In this document: positions 20,111-29,373 of the stretch, one piece after another
How positions within the stretch are numbered: position 1 is the stretch's first letter
Layout of the letters: each line of letters begins with the position of its first letter
NCBI RefSeq assembly: GCF_014132355.1
Contig: NZ_BLZO01000041.1
Coordinates: forward strand, 1-49,065
Source: Okeania sp. KiyG1
GTDB lineage: Bacteria; Cyanobacteriota; Cyanobacteriia; Cyanobacteriales; Microcoleaceae
Direction: 5' to 3'
DNA length: 49,065 nt
The notes under the pieces: generated by a model
What the model was told of the DNA's origin: nothing
Databases searched by the model: none
What the model saw: only the letters and a program-made list of their open reading frames with translations
Position numbers and translations under genes: made by a program

Positions 20111-21231
20111 CGGTCTATTCTTACTCCACAGTGAGGACAATCAAAGGTGCGATCTTTTAACTTTAATTCTTGATTAATATAACCGCAACTATGACAAGTT
20201 TTGGATGACGGAAACCACTGGTCAGCTAGCACTACCGTCCCACCAGATCCAACGATTTTGGTTGTCAATCGTTGTCTAAATTCATAAAACCCTTGCCTGG
20301 CTATTGATGCTGCTAATTTACCATTTTGCATTATCCCTTTCACGTTTAAACTCTCTAAGCAAACGTGCTTAACTTGACTTACTAAATAATGAGTAGTCTT
20401 CTCAATAAAATCTCTACGCACATTAGCAATATGAGCATGGTACAAGGCAAGTTTTTTATAGTATTTAATCGCATTTTTTGAAGGTAGCTTACCTTTATTT
20501 CCTATCTGTTTATTACGATTACGCCATTGAAATTTAGAGAGCTTTAATTGATCTGCTTTAATCGACTCTGGCAAACTTACAACTTCGTTTTTCTCCTTTT
20601 CTTGGTCAGCTATACTGGCAAATTGTTTGAGCCCAACATCTATACCAAAAGTTTCTTGAAGACGTTCATCTAATAAGGGATGAAATGGTAACTTCTCGGC
20701 TTCAATACTAAAACTAACAAACCATTTGTTCCCTGTTCTACTAATAGTAAAAGTCTGACTTGCTGTGGTATAAGGTATTGATTCTAATAATCGAAAAGTT
20801 CCTAATGTTGGTATTTTGATTTTCTTACCAGAGGGAATTGTGACTTTTCCATTACCGTCATAAACAGTAAAAGATTGTCGGTCTTTTTTACTTTTCAATT
20901 TAGGATATTTACTGATTCCTTCTTTATACTGTTTAAATGCTTCAGCTAGATGTTGAAAAGCACTTTGATAAATACGAGACGAATAATTATTCGTCCAGGC
21001 ATATTCTGATTGCTTTTTTACATAGTTAGTAAAAACTTTTTTAGCTTCTAAAATGCGTTGGTTGTAACTAAAGCTAACTTTTTTACCACCCTTGTTAACT
21101 TTCGTCATACCTGAAGTTCCGTTAACCATACTCAGGCCATAGTTGTAAATGAAACGAGCATAACCAGCGCATTGAGCCATTTTTGAACGCTCCTGGTTAC
21201 TGAGTTTTAATTCAAGTTTTTTGGCATACAA
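19996..21231 (-). CDS. tnpB: TnpB RNA-guided endonuclease, second copy, different subtype
   Basis: An apparently intact TnpB of 411 residues. RuvC residues: Asp198 in FGIDVGLKQ, Glu293 in CLESLNVKG and Asp375 in DRDLNAALV; zinc ribbon CHSC with CPHC (about residues 346-368). I place the start at the TTG at 21231, because GGAGG lies 8 bases before it and related proteins begin at this point; an in-frame TTG at 21258 and ATG at 21252 lie upstream. It differs strongly from the copies at 4.2 and 32.4 kb, so it is an independent lineage. No TnpA is present. The protein ends EEAVLPG, as in many relatives. Confidence 0.85.
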   Translation of the reverse strand: MYAKKLELKLSNQERSKMAQCAGYARFIYNYGLSMVNGTSGMTKVNKGGKKVSFSYNQRILEAKKVFTNYVKKQSEYAWTNNYSSRIYQSAFQHLAEAFKQYKEGISKYPKLKSKKDRQSFTVYDGNGKVTIPSGKKIKIPTLGTFRLLESIPYTTASQTFTISRTGNKWFVSFSIEAEKLPFHPLLDERLQETFGIDVGLKQFASIADQEKEKNEVVSLPESIKADQLKLSKFQWRNRNKQIGNKGKLPSKNAIKYYKKLALYHAHIANVRRDFIEKTTHYLVSQVKHVCLESLNVKGIMQNGKLAASIARQGFYEFRQRLTTKIVGSGGTVVLADQWFPSSKTCHSCGYINQELKLKDRTFDCPHCGVRIDRDLNAALVLSQYGEVNQKNRVGCTRIYACELEEAVLPG

Positions 21232-21387
21232 TAAAATCACCTCCAACCACATTGTCAACTATTTTTTCGGCTAAGTCAAAAAAATCCCCATTTTTAAATT
21301 TAGGGCTTTATTGTTGTTGGGTTAAGGAACAAAACCCCACCTAACTGGATCGTCTGGACTAAAATTTTGGGCAAATTTAAAGACCTT

Positions 21388-21636
21388 CTACTCAGGAAAT
21401 TTGTCTTTGGTATTTACCCAATCCTTTTTCTGAGAGTAATAATCTCGATTATCTGTGAGTTGAGGAATTGGTGTTATTAACGGACAACCATTAACCGGAC
21501 AACGGTTTTCTTCGCACCATGAGAACCGCTCGCCCAATCTATAGTTGTACTGCCGACGCAACAAATCTAACCACAACTCTATCGTGGCAATTTGGTCTTT
21601 GTTGGGTTTAAGCTTGTATTGATAGGCAGTCCGCAT
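21388..21636 (-). pseudogene. tnpB: N-terminal fragment of a third TnpB subtype
   Basis: 82 residues starting MRTAYQYKLKPNKDQIATIE, then LLRRQYNYRLGERFSW and the NRCPVNGCPLITP stretch, the recognisable start of another cyanobacterial TnpB family. Reading stops at KFPE with TAG, where relatives continue with Tyr-Lys. After the stop no homologous frame follows, so it is not just a point mutation. The nuclease part is missing. Confidence 0.75.
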
Positions 21637-21723
21637 AAGGGCAAATTTCCCTGTTTATAAAAAAAAATAGCACAAGTTTTTTTTAAAGACCAAAACTTGA
21701 GATAAATCGGCGATTTAGCTAAA

Positions 21724-21780
21724 TTTACCGAAAAATTGGGTTTAAAGCCTCGCCCTTGTAGGGCGACTTTTTATTTTATT
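21724..21780. repeat. Partial family A end
   Basis: TTTACCGAAAAATTGGGTTTAAAGCC matches the ACCGAAAAATT...AAAGCCTC end of family A copies near 27.24, 27.69 and 47.49 kb (compared over short blocks), then turns into GCCCTTGTAGGGC and is cut. Confidence 0.55.
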
Positions 21781-21789
21781 TGCAAGTGA

Positions 21790-21990
21790 ATTGAATATAT
21801 GCTACACTATTATTAGTTGCCGAGGGGCACTCGGAAACTCTAAACGGACGTGGAGGGAAGCGTCAGACTACCGCCAAGGAAGCAGCACCCTGTGTTAGCG
21901 ACAGCTATGCGAAGCAAAGCGTCAACCCGCCGAAGAGCTACGGCTCAGTAGGAATCCCCGTGCCTTTAGGCCGGGGAGGATGTCAAACTC
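21790..21990 (+). pseudogene. 3' end of a decayed tnpB with omega-RNA-like right end
   Basis: One plus-strand frame reads GSVRLPPRKQHPV, resembling C-termini of TnpB proteins as I remember them, but with stops. It includes a hairpin CCGAG...CTCGG (21821-21835) and ends in AATCCCCG, TGCC, TTTA, GGC, CGGGG, a hairpin with one bulged T, then AGGATGTCAA. That is the usual right-end layout of IS200/IS605 elements. A short repeat with GCTATGCGAAGCAAAGCG (21909-21926) interrupts the presumed RNA. No TnpB gene precedes it on this strand. Confidence 0.5.
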
Positions 21991-22003
21991 AACCTGGAGT
22001 AGT

Positions 22004-22909
22004 TTACTTGAGTGGTGGGTCACATTTCTCGCAAAAATAAAGAGTTGGAACTTCAAAGGTCTCTGACTTAAATGTACAGTCAGGCATACCACTGTATTGC
22101 TTTAAACCAAATTCAAAATTTTTTTCAGCTATGTTTGCTTTTTCTTGATCTGCAATGTCTGCTTCTACTTTATCTGCATCTGCTGCTAAAGATTCTGCAA
22201 GAGGTTTCAGCAAAGGCTCTGCTACATCATATAGAGCCTTTGATGGATAAAATAAATGCGGAAATACTAACTTGAGTGCGTGTTCTACTTTACCTGAATG
22301 TTCCGCTAAAGGTTCTGCTATAGCCTTTGCTGAAGCCTCTGCTGCAGATAATAAAGGCAGTAAAGGCAGAGTGCACAAGTCAACCAAGTTTGGCTTTCGC
22401 CTATAATTTACTGGCCTATAACGCACTGTATTAATTGTATATACATCTATTAGTTGGTAGATGACAAAATACCACTCAAAAGACTGGGGTGGAATTTTAG
22501 TTATATGTTGCTTAGAAGTTTTTTCAGAAATAGTGACACTCTCACCTGTTAATCTACTTAACTCCTTGGACACCTCATTTCTTAACTTAAAACCATCAAC
22601 TCCTACTTCTTGAGATGAGCTAATACCTAGCTTTGAACCAATTTCTTCAAAGCTATGAAGTTCCAAACCAGTTTCTCTAGTATAGCTAATTTCTTTTTCT
22701 GCTCCAGGTAATCCAGGAACAAAATCTACTAATTTCCAGTATTGCTCTTTGACAAATTCCTTTAATTCCCGCAGACCATACCTATAAACATAACGACTAA
22801 TAAGCTTCTTCTGTGTTTCTGAAGGAGGGTAAACACCAAACCTAAGTTCTGGCTGAACTAAAGTCGTATTTTTATTTTTATACTTATAAAGTAATTCAGA
22901 GTCATTCAT
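22004..22909 (-). CDS. Unrecognised 301-residue protein
   Basis: I do not recognise this family. The ATG at 22909 is the first codon. Residues 1-130 are mixed, charged and soluble. Residues ~175-260 are Ala/Leu/Glu/Lys-rich with two partly repeated segments (IAEPLAEHSGKVEHAL and VAEPLLKPLAESLAADADKVEA), likely amphipathic helices. The end has two cysteines in CEKC and one upstream in DCTF, a possible metal site. No signal peptide is seen. It lies between TnpB relics and a terminator-like hairpin, so it may be cargo of a mobile region. A 27-base piece of it recurs at 19.9 kb. Function unknown. Confidence 0.6.
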   Translation of the reverse strand: MNDSELLYKYKNKNTTLVQPELRFGVYPPSETQKKLISRYVYRYGLRELKEFVKEQYWKLVDFVPGLPGAEKEISYTRETGLELHSFEEIGSKLGISSSQEVGVDGFKLRNEVSKELSRLTGESVTISEKTSKQHITKIPPQSFEWYFVIYQLIDVYTINTVRYRPVNYRRKPNLVDLCTLPLLPLLSAAEASAKAIAEPLAEHSGKVEHALKLVFPHLFYPSKALYDVAEPLLKPLAESLAADADKVEADIADQEKANIAEKNFEFGLKQYSGMPDCTFKSETFEVPTLYFCEKCDPPLK

Positions 22910-23924
22910 AAAGTCATTCAGAGGGTAACATCGTTGTATTTTTGGATGATATAGCTATTCCCATTACTATTATATAAATCTATCGCAGGCAAGATGACCG
23001 CACGATAAGGATTTTACTATTCACCCCTTGTAGATCATTAGTCTGAAATATGCTGTATTTGAGAAAGACATCTAATTATAGATGTCTTTTTTTCTCAAAA
23101 TCTTTACCTCAATAGCAGTTAGAGATATTTGACAAGTTTTAATTATACTTTTCAGGTTATATATTTTAAATTTTAAAACTTTGTTATCAATCCCTAACAA
23201 TAATATCGCTCCATAAACTAACAAATTTTCAATACTTTCAGCGATTTTTCTCAATTTCGTGATATGGTAAATTTAATTATAATCCAGGGGAGTTTTATGG
23301 CTTAATGGAAAAATAAACTTGTAAACGCTTATTCTGTCGTTATTTTAGGTAGCGATCACTCTTCATTGCTTGAAGGATGACTAACTAATTTTCTCCACCC
23401 TATTTAACCAGCACTTGACAAAAATATATTTATGTGAATTACATAAATTAGCAGTACATCAGGAAAAAAATTAATAGTAGGAATAGAAGTAAGTAGGTAG
23501 GCACGAATAAACATCACTATGTAATAAAATGTTAAAGCAATTAAAACCCTTGAGATTGCTTCCTTCCACTCCGTTCCAGTCGCAATGACATACCTGTAAA
23601 TTTTTTCACCTACTTACTTAGACTTTTTATCAAATAGTTAATAATTAGGGCTTATTAAAAAATCTGTTAGGAGTCAGGAGCAAAAATAAATAGTTTCAAT
23701 ATCATTTATTGATTTGAATATCCATCTTTAATCAAAGGTAAATCTGGTTAAATTATTTTTATGACTCTGATTATTAGTACCGTTCTTTGTTCAAATTGCC
23801 ATTAAACCTCAACAAATATTAACTCGATCAATATTGCCCGAAAAATGATATGGTGACTAAGAAATAAAGTTTGGAACCTACCCTTTCAAACTGAGTTACT
23901 GATAACTAATAACTAATAACTGAA
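22910..23924. other. 1-kb spacer upstream of rca
   Basis: No convincing gene. It has a decayed family B copy (about 22977-23053), a hairpin terminator at 23058-23099, a putative miniature element with TAAGTAGGT at 23490-23498 inverted at 23608-23616, and TAACTAA/TAACTGA heptamers directly before the rca ATG. A minus-strand frame at 23072-23254 codes 60 residues without recognisable features; I leave it out. Confidence 0.6.
23058..23099. terminator. Strong hairpin with T run, possibly bidirectional
   Basis: GACATCTA pairs with TAGATGTC around ATTA, followed by seven T residues; the arms extend through AAA/TTT and GAG/CTC. It lies 150 bases upstream of the unknown gene at 22909, and no gene is seen ending into it. 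Confidence 0.6.
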
Positions 23925-25193
23925 ATGCCATATTACATATCACCAATATTCATAGATAAACTAGCAGTTCATATTACTAAAAATTTCTTAGACTTACCTA
24001 GAGTAAGAGTACCTTTAATATTAGGAATACACGGACGAAAAGGAGAAGGAAAAACTTTTCAATGCCAATTAGTATTTGAAAAAATGGGAATAGAACCTGT
24101 CACAATATCTGGCGGAGAATTAGAAAGTAAAGATGCAGGAGACCCAGCACGTTTATTACGTTTACGTTATCGAGAAGCGTCGGAAAAAATCAAAGTTCAA
24201 GGTCGAATGTGTGCTTTATTTATTAATGATTTAGATGCAGGTGCTGGTAGATTTGATGGAGGTACTCAATATACAGTAAATACTCAATTAGTAAATGCTA
24301 CTTTGATGAATATTGCTGATAATCCTACTAATGTACAATTGCCTGGTAGTTATGATGAAACTCCTCTACATCGAATACCTATTATTGTGACTGGAAATGA
24401 TTTTTCTACTCTCTATGCACCTTTAATTAGAGATGGTCGAATGGAGAAATTTTATTGGGAACCAAATCGAGAAGATAGAATTGGAATAGTAGGTGGTATT
24501 TTTAAAACTGATGAACTTTCTGCGGGAGATATTGAGAATTTAGTAGATGAATTTTCTGACCAAGCTATAGATTTTTTCAGTGCTTTGCGAAGTCGAATAT
24601 ATGATGAACAGATTCGTGATTTTATTCATCAAGTAGGAATAGAAAATATTTCCAAGCGGGTAGTTAATTCTGTAGAAAAAATTCCAGATTTTCCCAAGCC
24701 TAATTTTAATCTCTCCCATCTTCTGGAATATGGAAAAATTATGGTTGGAGAACAACAACGGATTCGAGAATTACGATTAGTTGAAGAATATAATCAATCT
24801 CGATTATTCGGTGGTACTCAGGTAGAGCGATCGGAAAAAGTTACGCCAAATTCTAACTATTTATCTCCAGAAGCAGCTACATCTAATCAGTTAATAGAAA
24901 ATAGGATTAATCATAAAGTTACAAATAATCATCTCAGTTCAGAAGTTAGAGAAAAAGTGCAACAAATTCTCCAAGATGGTTTGAAAATGGGAATGGAATA
25001 TGCAGATAAGCGTAGATATAAAACTGGTTCATGGAAAAGTTGTGGAACAATAGATAGTCAGGGAGAAAAAGAGGTGATGAATGCTGTAGAAAATTGTTTA
25101 GCTGAACATCAAAATGATTATGTGAGGTTGATTGGAATTGATTCTAATGTAAAGCGCAGATTAGTTGAAAAAATAATTCATAAACCAAGTTAA
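23925..25193 (+). CDS. rca: RuBisCO activase with C-terminal SSUL domain
   Basis: AAA+ remodelling ATPase that frees RuBisCO from inhibitory sugar phosphates. Residues ~1-290 are the activase core: Walker A GIHGRKGEGKT (34-44), Walker B FINDLD (99-104), then NTQLVNATLMNIADNPTNVQ and IRDGRMEKFYWEP. After a linker rich in Ser and Asn, residues ~335-420 form a RuBisCO-small-subunit-like domain as in CcmM. Cys373 and Cys391 are 18 apart, like the redox pair of CcmM SSUL1. Such Rca-SSUL proteins are known from some beta-cyanobacteria and are recruited to carboxysomes. The rbc genes are not in this window. The ATG directly follows a heptamer repeat. Confidence 0.95.
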   Translation: MPYYISPIFIDKLAVHITKNFLDLPRVRVPLILGIHGRKGEGKTFQCQLVFEKMGIEPVTISGGELESKDAGDPARLLRLRYREASEKIKVQGRMCALFINDLDAGAGRFDGGTQYTVNTQLVNATLMNIADNPTNVQLPGSYDETPLHRIPIIVTGNDFSTLYAPLIRDGRMEKFYWEPNREDRIGIVGGIFKTDELSAGDIENLVDEFSDQAIDFFSALRSRIYDEQIRDFIHQVGIENISKRVVNSVEKIPDFPKPNFNLSHLLEYGKIMVGEQQRIRELRLVEEYNQSRLFGGTQVERSEKVTPNSNYLSPEAATSNQLIENRINHKVTNNHLSSEVREKVQQILQDGLKMGMEYADKRRYKTGSWKSCGTIDSQGEKEVMNAVENCLAEHQNDYVRLIGIDSNVKRRLVEKIIHKPS

Positions 25194-25749
25194 ATATTTG
25201 AAGGAAGAAGAAAGAGGGAAGAGGGAAGAGGGAAGAGGGAAGAAGGAAGACGGGCTAAATATTGAAAACAAGGGATAAACGATAGAAATAAATATCTAAA
25301 ATCAACTGGATAGACTATTTTTAAGCATATCCTCCTGACTCCTCACTCCTGACCAAAAAATAAGGTCTCAACCCTACCCTTTCAAGAGGATGAAAAAAAA
25401 TAAAGTTCAATATTTAAGCTTCTGACTTTCCTACGGAATGCTGCGCAAACAGGTAGAGGTACTGATAACTGATAACTGATAACTGAAATGACTCCTCCTA
25501 AATTTTAACTAGAGCTTGCTGAATAAACTTGAAAGTATTGACTGATATTGGTTTTAGCATTTTAGAGTTGAAAAAAGTACCAGCTTTTCGGCGGAAAAAG
25601 CTCAAAAAGCTAGTATTTTGAGATGATTATGGCAGAAAAATTGAGAGACAATTCTTACTCTTACCTCCCCTCTCATTCCCATTTCTTTTGTCTCCTGTCT
25701 CCTGTCTCCTGTCTCCTACCCCAGCAAAAAGACTTTCCTTGAGCAAACT
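25194..25749. repeat. Repeat-filled spacer after rca
   Basis: No gene. In order: GGAAGAG/GAAGAAGG tandem repeat (25205-25250); a family R short repeat TTTCCTACGGAATGCTGCGC (25427-25450); ATAACTG heptamers (25462-25488); an inverted family F copy (about 25508-25660); and TCCTGTC tandem units (25693-25718). Confidence 0.7.
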
Positions 25750-26610
25750 CTAACTATCTTTCTGTACAGAACTTTCATGCCAATCTTTTAATAGAAAATC
25801 TGATAAAACTGTAAATAAAACAAAGATAACTATTCCTAAACCTGTAGTTAAAAATAAAGCAGCAAACATTCTGGGAATTTCTAAGTTGTAACTAGAGATT
25901 AAAATTTGATAAGCAATACCGGAACGAGTACCCCCTGTACCTGCAACAAATTCTGCTACTACAGCACCAATTAATGCTAAACCGCCACTAATTTTTAACC
26001 CACCTAAAAAATAAGGTAAAGCACTAGGAAATCTCAAATAAATTAGAGTTTGCCAACGAGATGCTCCATATAGCTTAAACATATCGCTCAAGTTTTTATC
26101 AACACTATTTAATCCCAAAGTAGTATTAGAAATAATTGGGAAAAATGCTACAATCCAAGCACAGAAAATTAAAGCCGCAAAAGTATTATTTTTGAACCAG
26201 ATAATAATTAGAGGAGCAATAGCAACAATAGGAGTAGTCTGTAAAATTACTGCATAGGGAAATAAACTTCTTTCAATTAATTTATTCTGAGCAAATAACA
26301 TGGAAATTAACACCCCTGAAACTACTGCCACTACTAAAGCAACAACTGTAATTTTGACGGTAATTAGCAGAGAAGCAAATAGTTGATTCCATTCCTGAAT
26401 CATTGTCTGAAATACTAATATTGGGCCTGGCAATAAATAGGGAGGAATATTCATTACTCTCACGGAAATTTCCCAGGTTAGCAGCACTATAATTCCTAAG
26501 ATTACTGGAGCAATTATCTCAAGAGAAAAGAGCTTATCCAGAATTTTATTTTGTGGTTTTGTTTGTGTTAATGGTTGTTTTTTGTTCTTAGTAATTTCAG
26601 TAGGTATCAT
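25750..26610 (-). CDS. ABC transporter permease, NitT/TauT type
   Basis: A binding-protein-dependent permease with about six hydrophobic segments and the EAA-loop sequence GASRWQTLIYLRFPSALPYF near its centre (in the 286-residue form). The family (SsuC/TauC/NrtB-like) imports nitrate, sulfonates, taurine or thiamine precursors; the substrate is unclear. No ATPase or binding-protein gene adjoins it, so its partners must be elsewhere. I use the ATG at 26610 rather than the TTG at 26658, whose extra 16 residues look unrelated. Upstream DNA is repeat-rich. Confidence 0.85.
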   Translation of the reverse strand: MIPTEITKNKKQPLTQTKPQNKILDKLFSLEIIAPVILGIIVLLTWEISVRVMNIPPYLLPGPILVFQTMIQEWNQLFASLLITVKITVVALVVAVVSGVLISMLFAQNKLIERSLFPYAVILQTTPIVAIAPLIIIWFKNNTFAALIFCAWIVAFFPIISNTTLGLNSVDKNLSDMFKLYGASRWQTLIYLRFPSALPYFLGGLKISGGLALIGAVVAEFVAGTGGTRSGIAYQILISSYNLEIPRMFAALFLTTGLGIVIFVLFTVLSDFLLKDWHESSVQKDS

Positions 26611-26658
26611 CGGAGAATAGATTCTATTTTTATCTGTAGTTTTATTGTATAATACCAA

Positions 26659-28161
26659 TTTATCTAAAAGAAAGCTACCAAAAGGAAGTTGAAAAATTAC
26701 AGCTTATTTTATCAAGGATGAGGTAGACCAGTCGCGGGAAAAATACCCCCACTATAAACACTCCTTCGTTCATATTTGTACCTCATACACCTGCAATCTG
26801 CTGTGTATTTAAAAGTAGATTTTTTAATCTTATTTGCTGCCTATTTATAATTGTTTTCTTTGATTTTCCTTCTTTGTTATCTTGACTATTGTCATTTTGC
26901 TTAAATGCCCTTAGTCTGGAGTCCCATTTAATATAGTTGTTGCAAAACTGTTGAGTATTTAAACTATATAAATTCCCCATAAACGTGAGGTACAACATTC
27001 GTTTGTTGCGCTGGAGTAGGGAGTTGTATACAACCTTCGTACAGATGTAGTAATTCGGGCAACAGGGAATAGAAAATAAGAAAAACAACTTTAATAATTT
27101 GAGAAACGCTATATATAAATTATTTGTAAAAAGGAAGGCTTAACCCTTAACAGAGAATATAAAATCTAAATACATCTTAGTTTAAATAAATTTTAGCTAT
27201 TGTTAAAATCTATAGGTCAAAATAATTTTAAGCATTTTTACCGAAAATTTGTGGTCCAAAGCCTCCCCTTTTAAGGGGATAAAAAAAGAGAATATTTCAG
27301 ATTTAAAGCCTCCTTATTGCAGAGGTACTGATAACTGATAACTGATAACTGAAATGACCGGATAAAACGATCGCTCTAATCACAAATCCAGTTTACTTGT
27401 ATAGCCAAAGATAAAACAGAGACACAGTTAACAATTCTAAATCTCTTTTGATATACCGAACTTGATATAATTTTGTTTTTATGAGAGATATCCGAGGGTT
27501 TATCGTAAAAAAATAAAAATTAATTTATTATTTTGCTTCTTCCCAGAAAATGTTTGCCTGATTATGTAGAAGTACAATGATATTAGTAGATATAAGTAGG
27601 CTAAGATTAGTTATTACTAAAGATTAAGGCCACAAGCTAAAGAGTAAGTATAATTAAGCATCTCAAACTCCCACATCTAGATTTTATCACCGAAAAATTC
27701 TGGGTATGCGCCTCCTCTTTTAAGGGGATAAAAAAAGAGAATATTTCAGATTTAAAGCCTCCTTATTGCAGAGGTACTGTTGACGCAGTTCCTCCGGAGG
27801 AGGCTAACTGATAACTGATAACTGAAATGACCTTCCATCCAAGTGCAACAAAGCCCAAAATAACTTTAAAGGTAGCTGAATTATCAAAATTACAGATATA
27901 GCGTTTCTCAGACTAATGACGTACACCTATCTTTATCTCTATTCTATTCCCTGTTCCTTGTTCCCTAAAACAAACGAATTTTGTACCTAACGCTTTTTGG
28001 GAACTGCTACATAAAATCCACTAATTTTAACAAATACTTTTAAAGTCCTTAAATTACATAAACAATCGAATTACTTTTGTTAGCCTGAAACAAAGCAATC
28101 CTAGCACTCTTCTCTCTTAAATATCTATATCTATTCTAAAGAATTATCCAGCAGAAAAAAA
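26659..28161. repeat. 1.5-kb gene-free region with families A and B
   Basis: No convincing gene. Family B copy at about 26725-26803 (CGGGAAAAATACCCCCACTATAAACA, ending GTACCTCATACACCTG as separate blocks). Family A copies at 27238-27340 and 27687-27776, nearly identical over ~75 bases around AAAAAAAGAGAATATTTCAG. Each is followed by CTGATAA heptamers. The second copy has an extra ~28 bases, TTGACGCAGTTCCTCCGGAG then GAGGCTA. The open frame at 26783-27088 (minus) spans a family B repeat and is not credible. Confidence 0.7.
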
Positions 28162-29373
28162 ATGACTTTATCCTTCAAACAATTGACCTTATATTTTTCT
28201 CTATTATCTATTGGTGGTGGCACAGGATGGTTGGGTCATCGTTATGTCCAAGCCAAAGGTTTGACCATAGACTCTAATGTAATACCTGTAGTCAAGCAGC
28301 AACCGCCAAATTACTTGTCACGTTCAAATTCTGAAAATGCTGTACTTGAACCGACCAACTATAACTTTATTGCTCAAGCAGTAGAAAAAGTAGGTCCAGC
28401 AGTAGTCCGTATTGATGCAGCTAAAAAGTTAACAACTCAAGTTCCAGAAGCTTTTCAAAATCCCTTATTTAAACGTTTCTTTGGGGAAAATTTGCCTATT
28501 CCAGAAGAGCGTGTTAAACGTGGCACTGGTTCTGGGGTAATTATTAACTCTAATGGTCGCTTAATTACAAATGCTCATGTAGTTAGTGGAGCTGATACAG
28601 TTCAGGTGACACTGAAAGATGGTCGAGTTTTTGAAGGCCAGGTTAAAGGTGTAGACTCACTCACAGATGTGGCTGTAATTGAAATTGAGGCCACAGGTCT
28701 ACCAGAAGTGTCCATTGGCAAATCAGAAAAATTAATTCCGGGACAATGGGCGATCGCTATTGGTAATCCTCTCGGTTTAGACAATACTGTAACGGTAGGA
28801 ATTATCAGTGCTATTGGTCGTAGCAGTTCTCAAGTAGGTATTCCAGACAAACGAGTCCGTTTTATTCAAACAGATGCCGCAATTAATCCTGGCAACTCTG
28901 GCGGGCCACTTTTGAATAGTCGTGGTCAAGTAATTGGCATCAATACAGCTATTAGAGCTGACGCCCAAGGATTAGGATTTGCTATTCCCATAGAAACCGC
29001 AAAAAGAATTGCTGATGAGTTATTTGATAATGGGAAAGTAGAGCATCCATTTTTAGGTATTTCAATGGTCGATTTAACGCCGGAAGTCAGAGATGAAATT
29101 AATAAACGACTAGAAACGAATATTCAGCAAGACCGGGGTGTTGTGATTATGCGAGTTATAGAAGATTCTCCGGCAGCTAAAGCTGGTTTACGTCAAGGAG
29201 ATGTAATTCAGAAAGTAGGTGGAGTAGCAGTTAAAAGTCCAGTAGAAGTTCAGCAACAGGTAGAACAAAGTTTAGTTGGAAAAGATTTAGCAGTAGAAGT
29301 AATTCGTAATCGTAAAATTGCTAAAATTCTCGTGAAACCCGATACTTTTCCCCTCTCAGTCGAATCAGAATAA
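28162..29373 (+). CDS. HtrA/Deg family serine protease
   Basis: Periplasmic or thylakoid-lumen quality-control protease of the HhoA/HhoB/HtrA group, 403 residues. An N-terminal hydrophobic stretch (about 8-22) serves as signal or anchor. The trypsin-like triad is His139 in NAHVVSG, Asp169 in DSLTDVAVIE and Ser246 in NPGNSGGPL. One PDZ domain follows (about 290-395, starting near FLGISMVDL). Cyanobacteria usually have three such paralogues and I cannot say which this is. The AAAAAAATG start has no obvious ribosome-binding site. It is a single gene. Confidence 0.93.
   Translation: MTLSFKQLTLYFSLLSIGGGTGWLGHRYVQAKGLTIDSNVIPVVKQQPPNYLSRSNSENAVLEPTNYNFIAQAVEKVGPAVVRIDAAKKLTTQVPEAFQNPLFKRFFGENLPIPEERVKRGTGSGVIINSNGRLITNAHVVSGADTVQVTLKDGRVFEGQVKGVDSLTDVAVIEIEATGLPEVSIGKSEKLIPGQWAIAIGNPLGLDNTVTVGIISAIGRSSSQVGIPDKRVRFIQTDAAINPGNSGGPLLNSRGQVIGINTAIRADAQGLGFAIPIETAKRIADELFDNGKVEHPFLGISMVDLTPEVRDEINKRLETNIQQDRGVVIMRVIEDSPAAKAGLRQGDVIQKVGGVAVKSPVEVQQQVEQSLVGKDLAVEVIRNRKIAKILVKPDTFPLSVESE

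Noticed and set aside
21790-21990. HEARO/IscB omega RNA
   Set aside because: No IscB gene follows, and the coding remnant and bulged terminal hairpin fit a TnpB right end better.
23072-23254. Minus-strand frame of 60 residues with a hydrophobic stretch
   Set aside because: It ends inside the terminator hairpin and lacks a convincing start; not enough support for a gene.
26783-27088. Minus-strand frame of 101 residues upstream of the ABC permease
   Set aside because: It overlaps a family B repeat, has no ribosome-binding site and no recognisable features.
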